Assembly (NCBI GenBank): GCA_036023115.1
Contig: JAYKKT010000061.1
Span: forward strand, 18,327,501 to 18,391,500
Length of the DNA stretch: 64,000 nt
Origin: Brasenia schreberi
Lineage: Eukaryota; Streptophyta; Magnoliopsida; Nymphaeales; Cabombaceae
Direction of reading: 5' to 3'
The position numbers were made by a program, and so were the translations under genes. Under the pieces are notes generated by a model. That model did not search any database. It saw only the letters and a program-made list of their open reading frames with translations, and was not told where the DNA came from. Positions 1 through 10,135 of this stretch are shown piece by piece (position 1 is the stretch's first letter; the number at the start of each line of letters is the position of its first letter).

Positions 1-343
1 GGGCCTAATTAGGGGTATTAAGGTGGGATTAGGTTTAGTATAGCTAGGGTCTAGGTGGTCTAGTTAGGTGGGGTGAGCTAGGTGAGGTCGGCTAGGTATG
101 GTTGGGGCAGTTTTGGATGGAGACGGCTAGGATTGGGTCAGGTTTAGGGGGGAGTGGCTAGGTGAGGTGGGTTAGCTTAGGGCTAGGTTTTAGGAGCATT
201 CCCTTGGCATCAATCCATGGACCTAGTTGCAGCCAGGTTCATCTTGGTGCAGCCCTAGGTTAGGTGTAGGTGCATACAAGCTCAAACCCACACTCTTAGG
301 TTAAACCCATATGGTTAACCCACCCTTGACTGAAAGTCAAGCC
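1..343 (-). repeat. Old LTR fragment (minus), target of E1
   Basis: The G/T-rich GGATTAGG/GGTTAGG stretch, then the block with GTGCAGCCCTAGGTTAGG and a GACTGAAAGTCAAGCC end, matches in order the minus-strand U3 of the other LTRs here (for example 18540-18770), but is more diverged. It stops exactly where the E1 LTR begins. It is therefore a piece of an older minus-oriented LTR of the same superfamily. It holds no gene. Confidence 0.7.
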
Positions 344-808
344 TATAAACACCCCGAAATTCCATGAATTTGTCAAATCAACCTGGCTTTGTAAAAGCAG
401 CCCCAAAGGGCCATTTTGAGTATGAAAACCCAGGAGCCTTCCAAGCAACCCTGTACATATATTTTGAACTTTATATATTTAATATGGTTTTTAAAACCTT
501 TTAAAAACACATTTTGAAACCTCGAAGCAGCTTGGCCTAATCCAGACAGGATCAGGAAAGCTAAGGAGAGCCCGGAACCGGAGCACATGTCAAGCCCGGC
601 ACAGCAACTCTCATATTGAATCCACCCCCAGGATCTCGAACGTCCAAGACCCTGTTATCATCAAAACATCACTTGAAGTCATCTTCGGAAGGCGAAAATA
701 GAGGCGAACGATCATGTTGGCGAAGACCCAACGCAGACGGGGTACTGATGCTGTCAGACCCCGCACAAACCGTTCATTTCGAACACAGCCCGAAGGAGTC
801 AGAATTAA

Positions 809-854
809 GTTTGGATCGGATCTGGACCATATATATCCAGATCCCAATCCAAAC
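809..854 (+). repeat. Conserved U3 inverted repeat (hairpin)
   Basis: The left arm GTTTGGATCGGATCTGG pairs with the right arm CCAGATCCCAATCCAAAC around an 11-base loop ACCATATATAT. The same structure is at 18939-18984, 44084-44129 and in the other type-A LTRs. Its function is unknown. Confidence 0.75.
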
Positions 855-1577
855 CCATGTGTGGACTTGGATTTGGATTTGGATCTAGAGATCCAATCTA
901 ATATCCACATCCATGGCCCACATCACCTTCTCATAAATGGAGGTGGGGCCCACTTGAATTTCACGTGGGATTATGGGCATGAGAGAGAGTGGGGGAGGGT
1001 AAGATTAGAGTGTGTTGTAATTAAGCTTGACTTGTGTGTCAAGTTTGGGGTTAATCATGTGGGTTAGCCTAATTAAAATGGGTTTAAGCTTGTAATTAGC
1101 CAAAACCTAACCTAGGGCTGCACCAACATGATGTAATTAAGGTCTATGGGTCATGTAAAGGGAGCTCCTTAATCCAATCCTAACCAAAAACACCTAATCC
1201 TAGCCTTTTACCCTAATCCTATCCTAATCCTAGCCTAATCACCTAACCCACTTCCCTAATCCCAGCCTAATCCCAACCTAATCACCTAACCCACTTCCCT
1301 AATCCTTCCCTAAACCTAGGTTAATTTCCTTCAACCTAACCTAATCCTAGCCTAATCACCTAACCCACCTCACTAAACCTCACCCCAAAACCAACCTACC
1401 TAGCTAAACCCTAAACCTCTAAACCACCCCGCCTAAACCTAGCACACCATCTACCCAAAACCCCTTGTATGAAAATATCTAGCCCTACCCCAAAACCAGC
1501 CCACCTTATCACCACACCACCACCCCCAGACCACCTTACCACCTTCCTAATACCATCCCCAACCGACCTCTTCAGCC

Positions 1578-1587
1578 CTATATAAAC
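1578..1587 (+). promoter_or_regulatory. Putative TATA box of the E1 5' LTR
   Basis: CTATATAAAC lies about 1.23 kb into the LTR, directly before a C-run and GGGGCGGGTTTT. The same position holds a TATA motif in every complete LTR of this type, which would mark the end of U3. Confidence 0.6.
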
Positions 1588-2734
1588 CCCCCCCCAAGGG
1601 GCGGGTTTTCCAAGCTCTCCGATCCCAGCCAGCCCAGCCGACTCCATCCCCCATTGCCAACCGAGCCTAGCACAGCCCAGCCACTCCCAGCCAGGTCTTC
1701 CACGTGCACCACAACCGGCCACCACCTTGCTCCACCTGCTCCACCATACCCCAGCTGGCCAACCACCCGTCGCCACCATTCCCATCCAGCCGAACCATCC
1801 ACCTCAACTGCCCGGTTGCTCCTCTTCCATCTACCGCCTCCCATCACCACCAGTTAGTATCTTCATTTCACTCCACCTCTTCTTCACTCTCCCTCCACTC
1901 CCAGCCACCTACACCACCACCACATCACCCTAGCACCAGCCACCCTCCATCCTACCCATTCGGCCAAACCTCATCCACTTCAAACACCCGCCATTACCTA
2001 GACACCCTAGCTACACCCGACCACTCCACCTAACTCCCTAAGACCTACCCATATCACCTCACCACAGCTGGCCACCACCTTACCCCATACCCTAGCTAGC
2101 TCCCTTCCTATCTACAACAGCCCTAGCTACCTTAGCAACCACCACCACCGAGTCTCCCTTAGTCGGCCACTCCAACTGACTGTCACATATCCATTCGGCC
2201 AGCCACCCGCCAGCCACATACCTCCCCTAGGCACTCCCTTAGACACTCCCTTAGGCTCCCATTTAGTGTCACATTTCCTAACACTACACCCTCCCATAGT
2301 GACCCTACTTGGTCACTTTAGCCCAACACACAAAGCCAGCCCATTCCTAGCAGTTGGCCGTCTTCAAGGCGCTCCTCCCGCGCACCATCTCCATCTGGCC
2401 AGCAACCCCTCTTGCCGTTCAACTCTGCGGAGCTCCCTCTTGCAGCCCAAGGCGAAGGCCAAGCCCACGCTCAAGCAAGGCATCTTCGGACCAGCTATAA
2501 GTAAGTGCCTAACTCGGTCCTTAGTTGTATACTTGCTTAAATTAAATTCGATACGGGGTTGTAATAACGGAGCATAGTCTCCCCCCGCTTGTAATAAAGT
2601 GGCTTGGCACACCCACACACACGTGCACTCTCTTAGTCGTGTACGATTTTGAACACACACGGGCCTAATCAGCCCCTAAGATATAAATATATATATATAT
2701 ACTTTAACTTACGTAGCGTTTTGCTTGAGTTGAG

Positions 2735-3245
2735 TGTGTTGTCTTTCCATTCAAGCACTCACACACATTGAGCCTTCGCTCTTATTTGTAAGACCCAAGT
2801 AAGGGTCGTGCTATATTATTTGGGTTTAATTTCATGTTGTGTGCATAGTACTTCAATTCAAGCACTCACACACATTGAGCTTTCGCTCTTATTCCCAAGA
2901 CCTTAGTTAAGGCCATACTGCAATTTATATTTGGGTTTTATTTCATGTCGTGTGTGTAGTCTTTCAATTCAAGCACTCACACACATTGAGCCTTCGCTCT
3001 TATTTGTAAGACCCAAGTAAGGGCCGCGCTATACTATTTGGGTTTAATTTCATGTTGTGTGTGTAGTACTTCAATTCAAGCACTCACACACATTGAGCTT
3101 TCGCTCTTATTCCCAAGACCTTAATCAAGGCCATATTTGCAAGTTATATTTGGGTTTCATTTCATGTCGTGTGTGTAAGTCTTTCAATTCGAGCAGTCAC
3201 ACACATTGAGCCTTCGCTCTTATTTGCAAGACCCGAGTAAGGGCC
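2735..3245 (+). repeat. About 107-bp tandem repeats in the E1 5' LTR
   Basis: About five units carry TTCAAGCACTCACACACATTG then GAGCYTTCGCTCTTAT. Two alternating subtypes (AAGACCCAAGTAAGG and AAGACCTTAGTTAAGG) follow each other, so the true period may be the pair, about 215 bp. The same array with other copy numbers is in all type-A LTRs. Confidence 0.85.
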
Positions 3246-3623
3246 CATATATACCTTATATACATATCTCCCTTCGGCATTTACATTACAAGTCATTTCC
3301 CTTCGGCATTGTTTTTACATTCGGGTTTTCCCTTTGGAGTAGCGTGAGTTTGCATTGCATCTATGCCATACCACGAGGTAGGACGCATATTGCATCAAAG
3401 CAAGCCCCGTACTCCCGCTCAAATTCGCCCCATGTAGTGGAGTGTTCATAACACACACCTAGGTGGCCCATAAAGGGATAAAAAGAAAGACTTAGGCACG
3501 TGCAAATCCACGTGATCTAAAATCTGCAATTGCATTAAAAAGACCCAAATCAAACACCTCGAACCGCTCTCGTAGGCTTTTTTTCTACCTTAAAACTCGA
3601 TTTTTAAAGCGTACAGACTGACC

Positions 3624-3641
3624 CTTGCACATCGGTGCAAG
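3624..3641 (+). promoter_or_regulatory. Conserved LTR hairpin A (R/U5)
   Basis: CTTGCAC-ATCG-GTGCAAG is a perfect 7-bp stem with a four-base loop. Homologous stems in other LTR types have different base pairs at the same positions (see findings). Confidence 0.7.
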
Positions 3642-3834
3642 AAGGTCTGCGACGACAAGAGCTCACTTGCTCACAGTCGCCACGTTAGAAGTCAGATTAA
3701 AATATATCTTTGCTAGCTTAGGTAAGCTAGCTGGCACGCCCTGTTTGTACAAATAGGACTTAGACACACGAGAGGATCCGCTCCAAGCCCAGAGAAGCCA
3801 AAGGAGGCGGGGATTTTCCTGCGTCTACAGGGAT

Positions 3835-3852
3835 TGGCACACCCGGTGGGAC
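3835..3852 (+). other. Primer-binding site of E1
   Basis: TGGCACACCCGGTGGGAC lies five bases after the LTR end. It differs by one base from the E5 and E2 PBS. It would pair with the 3' end of a tRNA ending in CCA. I cannot assign the tRNA with certainty. Confidence 0.8.
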
Positions 3853-3971
3853 TTGAGTCTTTCAAAAATCGAGTTAAGTTAGAAGCTTGCGAAAATTTTT
3901 CAAAGAGGTGTCGTTTTTAAACTTTGTTTTCTTTGCTTGTACTTAGGAAATTTTGAAAAAGCTTGAAAAGC

Positions 3972-4521
3972 ATGTCAAAATCCAATCCAAGTGAAGTGTC
4001 GAGCCAAGGCTCATGCGCATCAAGTTCTCACTCTAGGAGGATTTTCAAAAACAAGATCAAACTAGATGAAATCGAGGACTTAAGAAGGGAATTTGAGGCC
4101 AAAATCGATGCTCTCAACTAAGAGGCTGAAGTAGGCGATTCGTGTTCATCAAACGGTGAACAAAGGCCTAAGAAAAACTTTGAAAAACCTAGCAAGCACA
4201 AAGAGGCCTCCATAATGGAAGGCAACCAATACCACGAGTCCTTCACACAAAAGGACCGTAAAGCCCTAAACCTCCTACTTGCCCAAGGCATGATAGAGCT
4301 TCCCGAAATCCCCGAAGGAATCACTTCCAAAGGGGGGTATTTAAATCGATTTTGTAAGTATCATCGGCTAAAAGGCCATGATACCAAACGCTGTTTCTCC
4401 CTTTTAAATAAAATTGAGAACTTGATAGCGGAGGGCCGGCTCCAGGTCACTGCAGAACCTGAGCCACCTCAAGCTATCTTCAAAGAATCCTTTCCCAAAC
4501 ATGCCAGTGGCAGTGGGAAAG
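3972..4521 (+). pseudogene. gag: E1 gag, internally deleted and interrupted
   Basis: The ATG at 3972 opens the same Gag N-terminus as E5 (MSKSNPSEVSSQ...). An in-frame TAA at 4120 breaks it. At about 4270 the reading frame jumps from the DRKAL segment straight to LLLAQGM. This removes roughly 800 bp that encode the whole Gag core in E5, with a short CCTA microhomology at the joint. The CX2HX4HX4C knuckle (CKYHRLKGHDTKRC) survives. Coding ends at GSGK where the inverted LTR of E3 begins at 4522. It cannot make a working capsid protein. Confidence 0.85.
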
Positions 4522-5324
4522 TGTAGACGCAGGAAAATCCCTGCCTCCCTTTGGCTTCTCAGGGCCTGGAGCGGATCCTTTCGTGTGTCTAAGTCCTATT
4601 TGTACAAACAGGGCGTGCCAGCTAGCTTACCTAAGCTAGCGAAGATATATTTTAATCTGACTTCTAACGTGGCGACTGTGAGCAAGTGAGCTTTTGTCGT
4701 CGCAGACCTTCTTGCACCGATGCACAAGGGTCAGTCTGTACGCTTTAAAAATCGAGTTTAGGATAGGAAAAAGCCTACAAAAGTGGTTCGAGGTGTTTGA
4801 TTCGGGTCTTTTTAATGCAATTGCAGATTTTAGATCACGTAGATTTGCACGTGCCTAAGTCTTTCTTTTTATCCCTTTATGGGCCACCTAGGTGTGTGTT
4901 ATGAACACTCCACTATATGGGGCGAATTTGAGCGGGAGTACGGGGTTTGCTTCGATGCAATATGCGTCCTACCTCGTGGTATGGCGTAGATGCAATGCAA
5001 ACTCACGCTACTCCAAAGGGAAAACCCGAATGTAAAGACAATGCCGAAGGGAAATAACCGAAGGGAAATAACCGAAGGGAAATGACTTGTAATGTAAATG
5101 CCGAAGGGAGATATGTATATAAGGTATATATGGGCCCTTACTCGGGTCTTGCAAATAAGAGCGAAGGCTCAATGTGGGTGCGTGCTTGAATTGAAAGACT
5201 ACACACTCGACATGAAATAAAACCCAAATATAACTTGCAATATGGCTTTGATTAAGGTCTTGGGAATAAGAGCGAAAGCTCAATGTGTGTGATTGCTTGA
5301 ATTGAAGTACTACGCACTCAACAT
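4522..5324 (-). repeat. E3 3' LTR, first segment
   Basis: It begins TGTAGACGCAGG, the reverse complement of the usual LTR end. Hairpin A is at 4711-4728 and the GCTAGC palindrome around 4621-4641. At 5324 the sequence is cut by E2 and resumes at 16824 with one TSD copy: ...ACTCAACAT / AACATGAAATTAAACC, exactly as in the uninterrupted unit at 27660. Confidence 0.9.
5320..5324. repeat. Left target-site duplication of E2 (AACAT)
   Basis: AACAT directly precedes the TG of the left E2 LTR and is repeated at 16819-16823, directly after its CA end. Confidence 0.9.
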
Positions 5325-5806
5325 TGTAAACACCTGAAATTTTCAAAGTTTTTCAAAAGTCCTGAGTTTCCAAAAATCAGTTTAAAACCTTTTTGAACCT
5401 TTAAATTCAAAAACACCCCAGATTTTAAAGTTTAAACATTCAGGGAGATACTTTAAGGTTTTAAATCCAAGTTAAAAAGCCTCTAAAGTTCGAAGCGGGT
5501 AAGATCTAACCCAAGCCCGGAAGTATGGATCGAATGCAGCTCTCCTAGATGGGTCGTGTCAAGGCCTACCTTGTCAAGTGAATCATGTTCGAAATATGTT
5601 GAGTAAAGCGGCACCGAAAGCTCATCACATCAAGCAAGCCTAAAGGATGCGACCGACTAAGAACACGAAGCACCAGCTCGACGTGGTTCAAGGCAGGATC
5701 ATCAAGCTCAAGCCCAAATAGACGGGCCCAAACCAAGTGGGATCGTGTAAAGAACTAAAGCCAAAGATCAAGCCGTGTCCGTGTGGAGTTCAAATCAAGG
5801 TGGGAT
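5325..5806 (+). repeat. E2 left LTR, truncated
   Basis: The first about 480 bp match 10136-10616 with about seven differences, nearly all C/T or G/A. At GGTGGGA the sequence jumps to coding sequence (ACCCAATGGTAG...), the same bases found at 16062 inside the pol ORF. Confidence 0.9.
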
Positions 5807-5808
5807 GC

Positions 5809-8800
5809 ACCCAATGGTAGTAGAGCATCGTCTTCCCCTAGAATCAAATGCCAAACCCATAAAGCAAAAGCTTAGAAAGATTCACCCCGATGTACATGCA
5901 CAGGTGAAAGAGGGTTTAGAAGATCTTTTAAAAGCCGGATTTATAAAACCCATTGCGTACTCAGAATGGCTTTCAAATATTGTTGTAGTTCGAAAATCCA
6001 ATGGAAAAATTAGGATTTGCATTGATTTTAGAAATTTGAACAAAGCCACTCCAAAAGACAATTTTCCTCTACCAAATATTGATTTGATAGTAGATAGCAC
6101 TGCAAATCATGAAATGTTTTCTTTCATGGATGGCTATTCGGGTTACAATCAAATTAAGTTAGCACCAAAAGATCAGGCAAAAACTGCTTTTACTACACCT
6201 TGGGGCACATACTGTTATACAGTTATGCCGTTTGGTTTGAAAAATGCCGGTGCCACATACCAAAGAGCTATGACTACTATCTTTCATGACCAAATTCCTG
6301 AGCTCTTGGAAGTATATGTGGATGACCTTTTGGTGAAATAAAAAACCCGAGTTACTCACATTGAGTCTTTGCAAAAAGTTTTCGAAAGGCTTAGGCTTTA
6401 CAAAGTGAAACTAAACCCTCAAAAATGTGTATTCGGGGTAGAATCAGGTAAGCTTTTGGGCTTTATGGTGAGCCAAAGGGGTATTGAAGTAGACCCCTCT
6501 AAGTGCCGAGCCATCATAGATATGCCTCCACCATCCAACTTGACCCAAATCCGAAGCCTCCAAGGTCACCTCCAAGCCATTAGGAGGTTCATTTCAAATC
6601 TAGCAATAAGATGCGAACCTTTCAACAAACTTTTGCGAAAAGGGGTAAAATTTTCATGGGACGATGAGTGTCAAAAAGCTTTTGAAAGATTGAAAACTTA
6701 TTTGGTGAATCCTTCAATTTTGAAACCTCCAAAGCAAGGAAAACCTTTACTTCTTTACATTTCCATACATACGAATGCATTGGGTGCTTTATTAGCCCAA
6801 TATGAGGATGATAGCCACAAAGAATGTGCCATTTACTATATTTCGAAAACTCTCTTGGCATATGAAAGAAATTATCAAGCCATGGAGAAAACGTGCTTGG
6901 CATTAGTATGGGCTTGCCAAAAGTTTAGACATTACTTCCTAGATCATGAGATATGGATAGTGTCTAAGCTTGATCTGATCAAGCACTTGTTTGAAAAACC
7001 TATCCTAACAGGTAGGCTTGGTAAATGGCAACTCCTCTTAATGGAATATGACTTGAAATATCACCACCAAACCTCCATTAAGGGGCAAGCCTTAGCCGAT
7101 CATATGGCCGAGTTCTCCTTGGAAGAAACATATCCCATACTTGATGAGATGCCCGATGAAGGCATATTTGCAAACGATTTTTAAAACCATGTTTTATCAA
7201 TCTGTTTTAATGAAAACCAAGTATGGAAAATGTACTTTGATGGGGCACGTAACCAACAAGGGGTAGGTGTTGGAGTCATTCTCATATCCCCCGAAAAGGG
7301 AGAGATACCCATTGCAATTCGTCTAGATTTTGAGTGTTCAAATAATGTGGTTGAATATGAGGCTCTCATACAAGGCCTAAAAGTCTTAAAAAATCTAGGG
7401 GCAGCATGCATTGAAGTCTTTGGAGACTCTTTACTGGTTGTGAACCAAGTTTTAAAAATTTGGTAAGTCAAACACGAAAAACTCATTCCGTATCACGAGT
7501 TGGCCACCAAGTTGGTCGACTCCTTCAAGTCATGCACACTCACTCACATAGGGAGAGAGGACAACACCATAGCGGATGCCCTCTCCTCTTTAGGATCCGC
7601 TTTAAGGGTCGATCCCACCTTGGGAACCCGATCCTTAGAAATATGGCACTCACCCATTCCATCCACACACGATTTAGAGATTTGCCAAAATGACCAAAAT
7701 CCGAATGATAAACCTTGGTTTTATGACATTAAAAACTTTTTAGAAAATGGAGGATTTCCCGAATATGCTTCTTCAAAAGATCAAGCTTTTATTAGAAAAA
7801 TTTCAACCCGGTATGTAATTTTGGGAGGGGTGCTTTATAAGAAAAACTTTACGGGCACCTTGTTGCGATGTGTAGACCTTGAAGAGGCTAGGACCATAAT
7901 GCACGAGTTCCACGATGGAGAGTGTGGAGGCCATGTCAATGCAAATATGATGGCCATGAAGATACTTAGAGCTGGGTATTTTTGGTCCACCCTAAGACAA
8001 GATTGCCATGATCATGTTAGGAAATGTCATCAATGTCAAATACATGGGCATATCATTCACACCCCATCATCCACTTTGCATTCCATCGTAAGCCCTTGGC
8101 CTTTTGCCATGTGGGCGTTTGACATCGTAGGACCCATATCCCCCAATGCATCCAATGGACATAGGTTCATCCTAGCGGCCACCGAATATTCTTCTAAATG
8201 GGTTGAAGCTACATCCCTGGCCAATGTCCAAGGACAACATGTAGTGGCATTCATTAAGAGAAATATCTTGGCCCGATTTGGAGTACCAAAAGACCTAGTG
8301 TCCGATAATGGCACCCCATTCAAGAATGAGAAGATGGAAAAATTGTGTGCCACATATGGCATGACTCAACACTTCTCATCGCCCTACTACCCTCAAAGCA
8401 ACGGCCAAGCCGAAGCCACAAACAAAACTCTTATAAGCATCATTGAGAAAACCATAGAAAAAGGTAGGACATGGCATGAGAAGCTCGACGAAGCCTTGTG
8501 GGATTATAGAACTTCCATTCGAACCCCAACAAATGCCACCCCATTCGAGTTGGTCTATGGCACGAGTGCCATACTCCCCATTCATACCAAGCTTCATTCA
8601 TTTCATACATCACTTGTATTAGATATTCCATTAGAAACCCTACAACATACTAGAATGGTCGAACTTGACTTGTTGGATGAAAAGAGGCTACTTGCTATGG
8701 ATCATGCACATGCATATAGGCAAAGGGTAGCCCGACACTATGAGAAGCACATGAAGGCTCGCCACTTCAAAGTGGGAGACCTAGTGCTAAAAACCATTCA

Positions 8801-8963
8801 CCACCGAGGCCCACACCCCCTTGGAAAGTGGCGGCCCAAGTGGGATGGTCCTTATGTTGTGCGTGGAACCACCACTAACAATGCTTATTGGTTGGTTGAT
8901 GTTGACGGTAGGAACTTGGTAGACCCTATAAATGCTCAACATTTGAAAAGATATCATGTATAG
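5809..8963 (+). pseudogene. pol: E2 pol: RT, RNase H, second RNase H, integrase
   Basis: This is the Pol polyprotein without its N-terminus, which the 5806 deletion removed. RT has the YVDD active site at 6315-6326. The first RNase H follows, with its first catalytic Asp position replaced (YISIHTNALGALL). A second RNase H has FDGA at 7236-7247, the EYEAL glutamate and the FGDSLL and ADALS aspartates. Integrase has the HHCC finger, D (AFDIVGP), D (SDNGTP), E (NGQAEATN) and a C-terminal GPY module. Three in-frame TAA codons at 6339, 7182 and 7464 break it, but the frame is otherwise preserved to the TAG at 8963. The products would copy and insert element cDNA; this copy cannot. Confidence 0.9.
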
Positions 8964-10135
8964 GGTCTACTCTCTTTTGAAAATATTTTGAATGGGATCT
9001 CCTTTGAACTTCTTGAAGAAGGATCAAGGTGGATCGTGTGACCCTAAACAAGGGAAATAGGGTTTTATGAAAGGTAGAGTTTTCAAAATTTATGGGCTAT
9101 ATTTCAAAAGTCCCCATCTTACAAAATCGAGCCTTGTTCAAAATAGCAAAATAATTCCAAATGGTATATGCTATTTCAAAATAGGGTGATCTTAGATGAA
9201 TCGAGTAAACCATTGGGATAAGTCTCTCCCCATTTTGCTTCTCCTTCCCAAAAAGGAAAATTTGGCAAAATAGAAAAGAGGATATTCCTCCAAAAATTTA
9301 TCTTCAAAAGAAAAAGAAAAGCAAAGCAGAAAAGAGTGCTTTGATTGAAAAGAAAGAGGAAAAAGCAAAATCCTCCAAAAAGAAAAAGGAGGCCCTCTAT
9401 GAAAAAAGAGAAAAAATTGCCAAAAGCTCAAAAAGAGCAAATTTTCCCCTTCTTGGCCTTAAACCATGGGACACTTCAGAAGGGACCGTGGTAATTCTTT
9501 CCCTATCCCTACGACTTATCCCAGTGGAAAAAGGTTTTATCTAGGAAAATCCTAAAGTAGGAATAGGATTTATTCATTTGAATCTTATTTTGTTTGAGAA
9601 TTGGACTTTGTTGTGTAAGTAGGAGAGTTTTGCAATGTTTCCTAGTTTCCCTATAAAAACCTCTACCAAGTAGTAGATATTATGACTCGAGTGAAGGGAA
9701 ACACAAGAAGCTGAAAATCCTAGTGATTGAAGCTAAAAGGATTTCCCCTTTCTTTTGGAAAGTTGTAAAAACCCGGAAACATCAAGCCACATAAGGGTCA
9801 TGATCATCACTCGGGGCAGTTGACCTTCACAAGCCTCCCAAGTTCGATCCTTGCATGTTAAGAGTCTCTAAAAGAATCATCGTGTGCATATCACTCATCC
9901 TTCACACATGCCCACGCATGCATGTCAAACCATCGAGTACATGATCGCTATTAGGACCAAGGTTATAGCAGATTGAGTCCCCTTTTGGCTCTAAATCCCC
10001 TCTTACTTATTTTTAAAAAATTAGGCACTCGGATGATCCATGCTCTTGAGAAAGGTTCGGAAAGAAAAGTAAAACGGTGTTTTTCTTCTTTGACATTATC
10101 CAAACGCAGTTGGATTAATGCCAAAGAGGGGCTGT
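8964..10135 (+). other. E2 3' noncoding region with polypurine tract
   Basis: No ORF with homology and no env-like gene. It is A-rich. It carries the inverted repeat CCATGG...CCGTGG (9464-9491) around ACGCTTCAGAAGG-like sequence, also present in E3, E4 and E5. It ends in CCAAAGAGGGGC, the polypurine tract, directly before the LTR. Confidence 0.75.

Larger units (their letters stand above)
344..3829 (+). repeat. E1 5' LTR
   Basis: It begins TATAAACACCCCGAAA (other copies begin TGTAAACACC, so the terminal TG is mutated) and ends GCGTCTACA, followed five bases later by the PBS. Length is about 3.49 kb. In order it contains a conserved inverted repeat (809-854), a C/T-rich U3 with degenerate CCTAATC/CCTAAACC repeats (about 1170-1460), a TATA box (1578), a proline-codon-like C-rich leader, about 107-bp tandem repeats (2735-3240), and the two R/U5 hairpins. 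Short ORFs inside it are not believed to be genes. Confidence 0.85.

Noticed and set aside
616..1067. Repeated short ORFs in LTRs (MLAKTQRRR... type, also near 18768, 28966, 35277, 38266, 43680 and 54875)
   Set aside because: They recur because the LTR sequence is conserved. Frames open and close between copies, codon patterns match no protein, and they overlap the U3 inverted repeat.
1170..1460. True interstitial telomere array
   Set aside because: The unit is degenerate and mixed, without consecutive perfect CCCTAAA copies.
1411..2033. Pro/Ser/His-rich and antisense Gly/Trp-rich ORFs in C-rich LTR leaders
   Set aside because: Low-complexity translation of the C-rich region on both strands; no start context or conservation across copies.
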